In this document: positions 38,016 through 47,092 of the stretch, in pieces
Position numbering within the stretch: the first letter of the stretch is position 1
Layout: every line of letters begins with the position of its first letter
Assembly (NCBI RefSeq): GCF_016722785.1
Contig: NZ_JAEQNE010000005.1
Coordinates: forward strand, 248,001 to 312,000
DNA length: 64,000 nucleotides
Direction: 5' to 3'
DNA from: Ramlibacter monticola
GTDB taxonomy: Bacteria > Pseudomonadota > Gammaproteobacteria > Burkholderiales > Burkholderiaceae_C
The notes under the pieces: model-generated
The model's database searches: none
What the model saw: only the letters and a program-made list of their open reading frames with translations
Told to the model about the DNA's origin: nothing
Position numbers and translations under genes: made by a program

Positions 38016-39206
38016 TCAGGGTTGGGCGAGCCACTTCTGCGCCAGCCGCACGAAATAGCTGGCGCCGATCGGGATGATCTCGTCGTTGAAGTCGAACGAG
38101 GTGTTGTGGATGATGCAAGGCCCGGGGCCGTGCTCGGGCAGGCGGTGGCCGCCGTCGCCGTTGCCGATGAAGGCATAGCAGCCCGGTCGCACGTTCAGCA
38201 TGTGGGCGAAATCCTCGGCCGCCATCACGGCCGGGAACCGGTCGTCCACGCGCTGCGCGCCGACGATCTCGCGCATCACCTCGGCGGCGAAGCGCGCCTC
38301 GCGTTCGTGATTGACCACCGGCGGCGAGGCCCGGCGGAAGCTCACCTCGGCCCGGCAGCCGTGCGCGGCGGCAATGCCTTCGGCCAGGCGCCGGATGCCG
38401 GCCTCGATGCGGTCGGTGGCCTCGGTGGAGAAGGTGCGCACGGTGCCGCCCACCCAGGCCTCGTCCGGGATCACGTTGGGCGCGCCCGAGCCCTGGACCT
38501 GCGTCACCGCCAGCAGCGCCCGCTCGGTCGAAGGGATCGTCCTGGCCACCAGGGCCTGCAGCTGCTGCCCGAGGTCGAGCACGGCCGCCACGGGATCGAT
38601 GCCCGTGTGCGGCTGCGAGGCATGCGTGCCGCGGCCGTGCAAGGTCACCCGCCAGGTATTGCTCGAGGCCATGAGCGGACCCGGATTCAGCGCGAAGCTG
38701 CCGGTGGGTACCGCGAAGTTGTGCAGCGCGAACACGGCCTCGCACGGGAAGCGTTCGAACAGGCCCTCCTGCACCATCTTCAGCGCGCCCGCCTTGCCCA
38801 TCTCCTCGGCCGGCTGGAAGATGAAGTGGACCGTGCCGTCGAAGTCGCGCGCCTGCGCGAGGTGCCAGGCCGCGGCCAGCAGCATGGTCGTGTGGCCGTC
38901 GTGCCCGCACGCGTGCATGCGGCCGTCGTGGCGGGAGCGGTGCGCGAAGCGGTTCTCTTCCTGCAGCGGCAGCGCGTCGAGGTCGGCGCGCAGGCCGACG
39001 GTGCGCCGGCCGCTGCCGTTGCGCAGCACGCCGACCACGCCGGTGCCGGCGATGCCGGTGTGCACCTCGACGCCCCACTCGCGCAGCCGCTCGGCCACGA
39101 GGTTCGACGTGCGATGCTCCTCGAAGCCGAGCTCCGGGTGCATGTGGATGTCGCGGCGCAGGGCCACGAAGCGGGCGATGTCGGCGAAGCTGTCGACGAG
39201 GTTCAA
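38016..39206 (-). CDS. M20-family amidohydrolase (hippurate hydrolase-like)
   Basis: 396 residues. Metal-binding motifs RRDIHMHPELGFEEH, GLRADLDALPLQEEN, HACGHDGHTTMLL and FQPAEEMGKAGALKMV; GRGTHASQPHTGIDPV lies in the lid domain. The family hydrolyses N-acyl amino acids such as hippurate or acetyl-amino acids. The start is TTG at 39206, preceded by GCGGAGGACCCC. It leads an operon with the Bug-family protein. Confidence 0.9.
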   Translation of the reverse strand: MNLVDSFADIARFVALRRDIHMHPELGFEEHRTSNLVAERLREWGVEVHTGIAGTGVVGVLRNGSGRRTVGLRADLDALPLQEENRFAHRSRHDGRMHACGHDGHTTMLLAAAWHLAQARDFDGTVHFIFQPAEEMGKAGALKMVQEGLFERFPCEAVFALHNFAVPTGSFALNPGPLMASSNTWRVTLHGRGTHASQPHTGIDPVAAVLDLGQQLQALVARTIPSTERALLAVTQVQGSGAPNVIPDEAWVGGTVRTFSTEATDRIEAGIRRLAEGIAAAHGCRAEVSFRRASPPVVNHEREARFAAEVMREIVGAQRVDDRFPAVMAAEDFAHMLNVRPGCYAFIGNGDGGHRLPEHGPGPCIIHNTSFDFNDEIIPIGASYFVRLAQKWLAQP

Positions 39207-39331
39207 GGGGTCCTCCGCGTGGGGAAGCGAGTATAGGGGCCGTCCGTGCGCTCGGCAGTGCCTACGTTTGGTTGCCCGGTCGCGCGTAGGGCCGGCGCAT
39301 ACTCCGCGCGCCTTTTCGAAGGAGCTGCGCC

Positions 39332-40288
39332 ATGCCCGACTACCAGCAGGCCCGCGACACGCTCGGTGCCGCGCTCTCCGTGGCCGAGGAGAACAGCCCG
39401 GAGTGGATCAAGCTGAAGGCCGCGATCGCCGCCCTGGACGCCGCGGCCGATGCGGAGTCCCGGGCCGCCTTCGGCACCGCCTCGCTGCGGCTGGAGGACG
39501 CGGCCGCCAAGCTGGAGACCATCGTCGCCGGACTGCAGTCCCACCCGGCCTGGCAGTTGCTGGAACGCTCGCGCTTCGCGCTGAACCAGATCAATGCCCT
39601 GCACGACGGCGTCGATCACCTGCTCTCCGGGGAGCCGGCGAGCGCCTTGCCGGGCATGGACGACACCAACCGGGCCAGCTTTCCCTCCCCCGCCGAGCCG
39701 ATCGTGCCGCCAATGCGCGAGTTGTCCCGCCCCATCAACGGACACGACGGCGCGCAGGCGGGCCCGGCCAGCGTGCAGCGCATGGTCGCCGACATCCTGC
39801 GGCGCGAAGGCGGCTACGTGAACCACCCGAACGACCGCGGCGGCCCGACCAAGTTCGGCATCACGCTGCGCACGCTGGCCAACTGGCGCCAGCGCGGCGT
39901 CGACGCGGAGGACGTGCGCAACCTGGGCGTACAGGAAGCCGAGAAGATCTACCTCGCCAACTACTTCACCGGCCCCCGGATCAACCGGCTGCCGGAGCGG
40001 CTCCAGCCCGTGATGTTCGACATGAGCATCAACCACGGCCCCGCCACCGCGGTCAAGCTGCTGCAGCGCACCCTGACCGAGGCGGGCTTCCCCTGCGTGG
40101 TGGACGGCGGCATCGGCGACCAGACGATAGGCGCCGCACGGCAGGCGGACCAGGCCCTGGGCCCGGAGCTCGTGAACCGCCTGGTGGAGAGCCGCCTGGC
40201 GCTGTACCACCGCATCGCCCAGGGCGACCGCAGCCAGCGCGTCTTCCTGGCCGGCTGGACCAAGCGAGCCAACGAATTCCGGGCCTGA
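39332..40288 (+). CDS. Glycoside hydrolase family 108 muramidase (endolysin-like) with N-terminal extension
   Basis: 318 residues. The C-terminal half (~150-318) is a phage-type N-acetylmuramidase: catalytic Glu in ILRREGGYVNHPNDRGGPTKFGIT, LANYFTGPRINRLPERLQPVMFDMSINHGP, and the peptidoglycan-binding stretch VDGGIGDQTIGAARQ. The N-terminal ~140 residues (ARDTLGAALSVAEENSPEW) are alanine-rich, helical and unrecognised. No signal peptide and no holin, spanin or other phage gene nearby. AAGGAGCTGCGCC precedes the ATG. Divergent from the M20 gene. Confidence 0.82.
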   Translation: MPDYQQARDTLGAALSVAEENSPEWIKLKAAIAALDAAADAESRAAFGTASLRLEDAAAKLETIVAGLQSHPAWQLLERSRFALNQINALHDGVDHLLSGEPASALPGMDDTNRASFPSPAEPIVPPMRELSRPINGHDGAQAGPASVQRMVADILRREGGYVNHPNDRGGPTKFGITLRTLANWRQRGVDAEDVRNLGVQEAEKIYLANYFTGPRINRLPERLQPVMFDMSINHGPATAVKLLQRTLTEAGFPCVVDGGIGDQTIGAARQADQALGPELVNRLVESRLALYHRIAQGDRSQRVFLAGWTKRANEFRA

Positions 40289-40324
40289 AAGGACGGCAAG
40301 AACACTTCAGCGACGCGCTCCGCC

Positions 40325-40362
40325 CCCTCTCCCCCTCGGGGGAGAGGGTTGGGGAGAGGGGG
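40325..40362. repeat. C-rich/G-rich dispersed-type hairpin repeat
   Basis: CCCTCTCCCCC pairs with GGGGGAGAGGG across a two-base loop (40325-40348), followed by TTGGGGAGAGGGGG. Repeats of this composition recur in intergenic regions of many GC-rich bacteria. It stands between the convergent muramidase and ffh genes. Confidence 0.55.
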
Positions 40363-40381
40363 TTCCTGTGACGCCCGGAAG

Positions 40382-40424
40382 CCCAGGATGCCTTTCTAGC
40401 CGGAGGCTAGAAAGGCATCTTGGG
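40382..40424. terminator. Hairpin overlapping the ffh stop codon
   Basis: Twenty-base arms at 40382-40401 and 40405-40424 pair with one mismatch around a 3-base loop. The right arm contains the last codons and TAG stop of ffh. There is no T-run on either side, so it is better called a hairpin than a proven terminator. Confidence 0.55.
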
Positions 40425-41771
40425 CATCCCTTTCCCCCCACCCATGCGCTTCATCAGCTTCATCAGCCCGCCGCCCTTCATCTTCTTCATCATCGTCTGC
40501 ATCTGCTCGAACTCGTTGAGCAGGCGGTTGACTTCCTGCACCTGGACGCCGGCGCCGGCGGCGATGCGGCGCTTGCGGGTCGCCTTGATGATCTCGGGCT
40601 TGCGGCGCTCCGCCGCGGTCATGGAGCAGATGATCCCCTCCTTGCGGCGGATGTCGCGCTCGGCCTTCTCCATGTCGACGTGGCCGGCCTTGGCCTGCAC
40701 CTGCGCCGGCATCTTGTCCATCAGCGTGGACAGGCCGCCCATCTGCTTCATCTGCTGCAGCTGGGCCAGGAAGTCGTTCAGGTCGAAGCCCTCGCCGCTC
40801 TTGACCTTGGCGGCGAGCTTCTGCGCGGCCTCGATGTCGACGCCGGCCTGCACCTGCTCCACCAGCGCCACGATGTCGCCCATGCCGAGGATGCGGCCCG
40901 CGTGGCGCTCGGCGTCGAACACCTCCAGGCCGTCGATCTTCTCGCTGACACCGGCGAACTTGATCGGCGCGCCCGTGACCTGGCGCACCGACAGCGCCGC
41001 GCCGCCGCGCGAGTCGCCATCGAGCTTGGTCAGGACGATGCCGGTGAGCGGCAGCGCCTCCTTGAAGGCCTTGGCCGTGTTGACCGCGTCCTGGCCCTGC
41101 ATGGCGTCCACCACGAACAGGGTCTCCACCGGCTTCACCGCCGCGTGCAGTTCCTTGATCTCGCGCATCATGGCCTCGTCGATCGCGAGGCGGCCGGCGG
41201 TGTCGACCAGCAGCACGTCGAAATACTGCCGGCGGGCGTGATCGAGCGCGGCCCGGGCGATGTCCACCGGCTTCTGGTCCGGCGAGCTCGGGAACCACTC
41301 GGCGCCAGCCTGCTTCGTCACCGTCTTGAGCTGCTCGATGGCGGCCGGCCGGTAGACGTCGCCGGAGACCGTGAGCACCTTCTTCTTGCGCTTCTCGATC
41401 AGGTGCTTGGCCAGCTTGGCGGTGGTGGTCGTCTTGCCCGCGCCCTGCAGGCCCGCCATCAGGATCACGGCGGGCGGCTGGGTGGCGAGATTGATGTCCG
41501 CCACGCCCTGGCCCATGGTGGCCACGAGTTCGCGGTGGACGATGCCGACCAGGGCCTGGCCCGGGTTCAGGGAACCCACGACCTCCTGGCCCAGCGCCTT
41601 CTCCTTGACGCGCGCGACGAAGTCGCGCACGACGGGCAGCGCCACGTCGGCTTCCAGCAGCGCCATGCGCACTTCGCGCAGCATCTCCTGGACGTTTTCT
41701 TCGGTGATGCGGGCCTGGCCGCGCATCTGCTTGACCAGGCGGGAAAGTTTTTCGGAGAGTGCGGAGGCCAT
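40407..41771 (-). CDS. ffh: Signal recognition particle protein Ffh
   Basis: 454 residues. N-domain helices, then the GTPase with GLQGAGKTTTTAKLAKHL (G1), DTAGRLAIDEAMM (G3) and TKLDGDSRGGAALS (G4), then the methionine-rich M domain (QLQQMKQMGGLSTLMDKM ... ICSMTAAERRKPEIIKATRKRRIAAGAG) that binds SRP RNA and signal sequences. Targets inner-membrane proteins with the FtsY receptor. Start at 41771 divergent from the YpjD-like gene. Confidence 0.98.
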   Translation of the reverse strand: MASALSEKLSRLVKQMRGQARITEENVQEMLREVRMALLEADVALPVVRDFVARVKEKALGQEVVGSLNPGQALVGIVHRELVATMGQGVADINLATQPPAVILMAGLQGAGKTTTTAKLAKHLIEKRKKKVLTVSGDVYRPAAIEQLKTVTKQAGAEWFPSSPDQKPVDIARAALDHARRQYFDVLLVDTAGRLAIDEAMMREIKELHAAVKPVETLFVVDAMQGQDAVNTAKAFKEALPLTGIVLTKLDGDSRGGAALSVRQVTGAPIKFAGVSEKIDGLEVFDAERHAGRILGMGDIVALVEQVQAGVDIEAAQKLAAKVKSGEGFDLNDFLAQLQQMKQMGGLSTLMDKMPAQVQAKAGHVDMEKAERDIRRKEGIICSMTAAERRKPEIIKATRKRRIAAGAGVQVQEVNRLLNEFEQMQTMMKKMKGGGLMKLMKRMGGGKGMPKMPF

Positions 41772-41834
41772 GGGGTGTGGTGGTTGCGCGCCGCGTGACC
41801 GGTCCGCGGGGAACGGAAGGGCTAAACTTGTCCC

Positions 41835-42635
41835 ATGATTCTATCCAGCGCGTCCCCGGCCAGCCTGGCCCTGAGCGTCGCCACGGCCGCGGCCTATGCG
41901 TTGCCGGCCGCCGGCCACTCCCGGCTGAGCGAAGTCGCCGCACGGCGGGCGCTGCTGGCCGCCTGGCTGCTGCACGGCCTGACCCTCGGCTGGGGCCTGC
42001 TGGGAGAGTCGCCGCGCTTCGGTTTCGCGCCGGCCGTGTCCATGACGGCCTGGCTCGTGCTGACGGTCTACGCCGTGGAAAAGCAGATGTTTCCGCAACT
42101 GCAGGCCCGCTGGGCGCTGGCGGCGCTGGGCTCGGCGGCGGTGCTGCTGGCCCTGGTCTTCCCCGGCTCGCCCCTGCACGTCACCACCTCGCCGTGGCTG
42201 CCGCTGCATTGGGCCCTGGGCATCGCGGCCTACGGCCTGTTCGCCGCCTCCGTGGTCCACGCCTGGCTGATGCAGCGCGCCGAATACACCATGCGCCATG
42301 CGGCCGAACCGGAGGCCGGCCTCCCGCTGCTGACCCTGGAACGCCTCACCTTCCGCTTCGCCACCGCCGGTTTCGTGCTGCTGTCGGCGACGCTGCTGGC
42401 CGGCGTGTTCTTTTCCGAGGTGCTGTACGGCCGCGCCTGGCGCTGGGACCACAAGACGATCTTCTCCATGCTGGCCTGGATCGCCTTCGCGCTGCTGTTG
42501 CTGGGGCGGGCCCGCTTCGGCTGGCGCGGGCGCAAGGCGGTGCGCGTGATCTACGTCGGCTCCCTGCTGCTGCTGCTGGCCTACGTCGGTTCCCGCTTCG
42601 TGCTCGAAGTCCTGCTCCGGAAGCCCGACGCATGA
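41835..42635 (+). CDS. YpjD/CcsA-like cytochrome c assembly membrane protein
   Basis: 266 residues with about eight hydrophobic segments. The haem-handling-like motif near the C-terminus reads YGRAWRWDHKTIFSMLAWIAFALLLLGR, a variant of the WWD-type end of CcsA proteins. E. coli YpjD lies next to ffh in the same divergent order, supporting orthology. Its exact role in E. coli is not settled. The next gene overlaps its stop (CATGA). Confidence 0.87.
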   Translation: MILSSASPASLALSVATAAAYALPAAGHSRLSEVAARRALLAAWLLHGLTLGWGLLGESPRFGFAPAVSMTAWLVLTVYAVEKQMFPQLQARWALAALGSAAVLLALVFPGSPLHVTTSPWLPLHWALGIAAYGLFAASVVHAWLMQRAEYTMRHAAEPEAGLPLLTLERLTFRFATAGFVLLSATLLAGVFFSEVLYGRAWRWDHKTIFSMLAWIAFALLLLGRARFGWRGRKAVRVIYVGSLLLLLAYVGSRFVLEVLLRKPDA

Positions 42636-42865
42636 AGTACCTGCTGCTGTTCGCGGTGCTGTTCGTCGCCTACATGCTGTGGCGCAACGCCCGCGTGACC
42701 GACGAGCGGGAAACCCGCTCCCGGCGCCCGCCCCCGCCCGCCGACCCGCAGGAGATGGTGAGCTGCCCGGTGTGCGGGCTGCACCTGCCGCGCTCCGAGG
42801 CGGTGCCGGGCCAGCGCGGCATCCTCTACTGCAGCAACGAGCACCGGCTGCGCGCCGACGGCTGA
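42632..42865 (+). CDS. Small membrane-anchored zinc-ribbon-like protein (PP0621 family)
   Basis: 77 residues. An N-terminal span (YLLLFAVLFVAYMLW) is followed by a basic, proline-rich linker and a compact metal-binding-like end: CPVCGLHLPRSEAVPGQRGILYCSNEHR, with CxxC and C...H ligands. Such proteins sit next to pilS/pilR and ypjD genes in related bacteria; the function is unknown. Four-base overlap with the upstream gene. Confidence 0.8.
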   Translation: MKYLLLFAVLFVAYMLWRNARVTDERETRSRRPPPPADPQEMVSCPVCGLHLPRSEAVPGQRGILYCSNEHRLRADG

Positions 42866-42877
42866 CATGAGCCCCCA

Positions 42878-42957
42878 CGGTCGCTCACTTCGTGTAACTC
42901 CCTGCCCCCCGCGGGGGCCATCAGCGCCCTTCGGGCGGCCGGGCGGGCGCTGAAAGC
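42878..42957. repeat. Comamonadaceae-type dispersed intergenic repeat
   Basis: CGCTCACTTCGTGTAACTCC followed by GC-rich hairpins (CCCCCGCGGGGG and GCGCCCTTCGGGCGG). I recall near-identical sequence from intergenic regions of Acidovorax and Variovorax, which fits the suggested host. It separates the PP0621-like gene from pilS. Confidence 0.5.
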
Positions 42958-42958
42958 G

Positions 42959-44667
42959 ATGGTCACGGCGTACTCTTCCGGCCATTCCACCTGGACCTGG
43001 GACGCGCCGGTGGTCGCCCGGCCGCCCGGCGTGTCCGCCTTCGAACGCCTGTGGCGCGGCTTCATGTCGGCGCGCATCGGCATCGCGATCGTGCTGCTGT
43101 TCGTGCTGGCCGGGATCGCGCTCGCCGGCATCGCCCCGGTCTTTCCCTGGCAGTTCGCCCTCTGCAGCGCCTACCTCGCGGCCTCGCTGGCGGTGCGCCT
43201 GTTCATGAAGCCGGTGCCGCCGGGCCGCACCTTCGATCCGCAGTGGGTCTCCACCATCGGCATCGACCTGCTTGCGTTCTCGCTGCTGCACTTCCTGCAG
43301 GTCGCCAACCTCAGCTTTTCGCCGCTGTTCGCGGTGCCGGTGCTGACCGCCTCCGTGCTCGGCTCCTTGCTGCTGGCGCTGGGCACGGCCGCCGCCGTCA
43401 CGCTGCTGCTGCTGGTCGACGCCTCGCTGCAGGCGCTGGAACCCGAGCACACCGCCCGCCTGGTGCAGGCGGCGCTCACCGGCGGCGGCTATTTCGTGGT
43501 GGCGCTGCTGGCCAACGAACTCGCGATGCGGCTCGCGCGCGAGGAGGAGGCGGCGCGCCGCAGCCTGTCGGCCGCCCGCACCCAGGCGCACGTCAACGAA
43601 CTGGTGATCGAGACGCTGGGCGACGGCCTGCTGGTGGTCGGCATGGACTGGCGCATCCACGCCGCAAACCCCTCCGCCCGCCAGCTGCTCGGTTGGCAGG
43701 CGCCGGAAGCGCCGGCCTCGCTGGCGCTGGTGTCGCGCCCCGGCTGGCGGCCGCTGGCCGCGATCGCCCAGCGCACCTTCGACACCATGGACCCGCAGAG
43801 CGCCGAACTGGCGCTCGAACTCACGCCGGGCGAGCGCCTGCACCTGCGCGTGCGCACCCGGCCCACCTCCGCGCAGGACCCCTACAGCGAAACCCTCTGC
43901 GTGATGTTCCTGCAGGACCTGCGCGAGGCCGAGGCGCAGGTGCGCACCGAGAAGCTGGCCGCCATGGGCCGCATGTCGGCCGCCGTGGCCCACGAGATCC
44001 GCAACCCGCTCGCCGCCATCGCCCAGGCCAACGCGCTGCTGGCCGAGGAACTGTCCGACGCGGGACAGCGGCAACTGAGCGACATGGTGGGCAAGAACGC
44101 GCACCGGCTGTCGCAGATCGTCGAGGAGATCCTCAACCTCGTCCGCGTCCCGCAGCAGCCGGTGGCGGACTGGCTGGAACTGGACCAGTCGGTGGGGGGC
44201 TTCGTCGGCGAATGGGAACGGCAGGCGCAGGCCGGGGCGCGGATGCGCCTGCTGCTAAATTCGGGCACGGCCTGGGTCACCTTCGACGGCGAGCACCTGC
44301 GGCGCGTGCTGGTCAACCTCCTGGACAACGCGCTGCGCTACGCCTCGGCCGCGCCCGCGGCCATCGTGGTGGCCACGGTCATGGGTTCGACCAAGGCGCG
44401 GCTGCAGGTCTGGAGCGACGGCGCGCCGCTCGACGCGAGCGTGCAGCGGCACCTGTTCGAGCCCTTCTTCTCCTCCGAGAGCCGCTCCAGCGGCCTGGGC
44501 CTCTTCATCTGCCGCGAACTGTGCCAGCGCCACGGCGCCACGGTCGCCTACACGCGCGGCCGCGCCCCCGACGGCAGCGGCCGCGAGGGCAACGCCTTCA
44601 CCGTGACATTCCGCACGCGCGCGAGCATGGTGCCCGGAGGCGCGCCGTTTGACACAATAGGAGCCTG

Positions 44668-44668
<1 letters not shown>
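42959..44668 (+). CDS. pilS: Sensor histidine kinase PilS
   Basis: 569 residues. About six membrane spans in the first ~190 residues, a PAS region (~210-320: [29 protein letters not shown]), phospho-acceptor His 345 in [14 protein letters not shown], and an HATPase with [11 protein letters not shown] and [12 protein letters not shown]. With PilR it controls sigma-54-dependent pilin expression. The next gene begins inside its stop (TGATG). Confidence 0.9.
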
Positions 44669-46108
<1,440 letters not shown>

Positions 46109-46125
<17 letters not shown>

Positions 46126-46696
46126 GCCGGCCGACGCGCTCTGGGCGCAGGGCTGGTACCGCTTCGCCCACCAAGTGGCGTCGCCCAACTTCGGGCCGCG
46201 GCCCGAAGGCAGCGCGATCGACCTGATCGTGCTGCACTCGATCAGCCTGCCGCCCGGGGTGTACGGCGGCGACGAGGTGGAGCGCCTGTTCACCAACCGG
46301 CTGGACTGGGATGCGCATCCCTATTTCCAGCAGATCCGCGGCGCCGAGGTGTCGGCGCACTTCTTCATCCGCCGCGACGGCGCGCTGCTGCAGTTCGTGA
46401 GCTGCGACGCGCGGGCCTGGCATGCCGGTGCCTCGAGCTGGCGCGGGCGCGCCAACTGCAACGACGATTCGATCGGCATCGAGCTGGAAGGCCTGGAGGG
46501 CGAGACCTTCGAGGACGCGCAGTACGAAGCGCTGGCCGCGCTGTGCGCCGCGATCGCGCAGCACTATCCGGTGCGCCACGTCGCCGGCCACGAGCACATC
46601 GCGCCGGGGCGCAAGAAGGATCCGGGTCCGGGCTTCGAGTGGGCCCTGCTGAAGCGCGACCTCGGCTGGCCGCAAGACTGGTTCCCCACCGCGTGA
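46109..46696 (+). CDS. ampD: 1,6-anhydro-N-acetylmuramyl-L-alanine amidase AmpD
   Basis: 195 residues, no signal peptide, so cytoplasmic. Zinc ligands His 43 in [12 protein letters not shown] and those in [34 protein letters not shown] and [11 protein letters not shown] are typical. It cleaves recycled muropeptides and keeps AmpR-dependent beta-lactamase expression low. The ATG lies within the end of pilR in another frame. Confidence 0.95.
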
Positions 46697-46976
46697 GCCG
46701 GCGAGAAACGAAGCCTCCGCGCAACAGTTCCCGCATTTCGCTTCCGGATGAACGCTCGCGCACACCGCCGGTGGTGTCGCGCACCGGACTCCTCCGAGCT
46801 GGCCCCACGCGCGGTGGATAACTCCCCCCGACGCCCGCACCGCATCGGGAAAAGCGCGCGCAGCCCGCGCCAGCACTCGCATCGAACCCGCGCCGTGGCA
46901 GCGCGCGGGCGCGCCGCGGACGGTGAAAAGCCTGTGGAAAACGCTGTGCAGACCATGTGCTCCACTCGGATCGTGG

Positions 46977-46992
46977 GCACTACCTATAGTGC
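46977..46992 (+). promoter_or_regulatory. NrdR box 1
   Basis: GCACTACCTATAGTGC fits the NrdR consensus ACACWATATATWGTGT in its dyad ends. It starts 31 bases before box 2, about three helical turns, the usual spacing for cooperative NrdR binding. Confidence 0.8.
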
Positions 46993-47021
46993 TTGCTGGC
47001 GGCCCGGACACTAGATATAGT
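46993..47021 (+). promoter_or_regulatory. nrdA promoter
   Basis: TTGCTG (46993-46998), 17 bases, TATAGT (47016-47021). The -35 lies between the two NrdR boxes and the -10 lies inside box 2, so repressor binding would block RNA polymerase. Confidence 0.65.
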
Positions 47022-47023
47022 GC
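47008..47023 (+). promoter_or_regulatory. NrdR box 2
   Basis: ACACTAGATATAGTGC, a close match to the NrdR consensus, overlapping the -10 of the nrdA promoter. Confidence 0.85.
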
Positions 47024-47092
47024 CTGCCACGTTGCGGGCTCGCCGTCCTTGCCCCAGCACAAAGAACACACGCACGAGAGGAAGAAACGAAG

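Larger units (their letters stand above)
46697..47092. other. Intergenic region with the nrdA promoter
   Basis: About 400 bases with no supported gene. The downstream part holds two NrdR boxes and a sigma-70-like promoter. TGTGGAAAA (46934-46942) and GGTGGATAA (46813-46821) resemble DnaA boxes with one mismatch each, too weak to list as sites. Confidence 0.6.

Noticed and set aside
39332-40288. A prophage around the muramidase gene
   Set aside because: Neighbours are chromosomal (M20 amidohydrolase, ffh) and no other phage genes occur.
46813-46942. DnaA boxes upstream of nrdA
   Set aside because: GGTGGATAA and TGTGGAAAA each differ from the consensus by one base and are isolated; not enough to call DnaA control or an origin.
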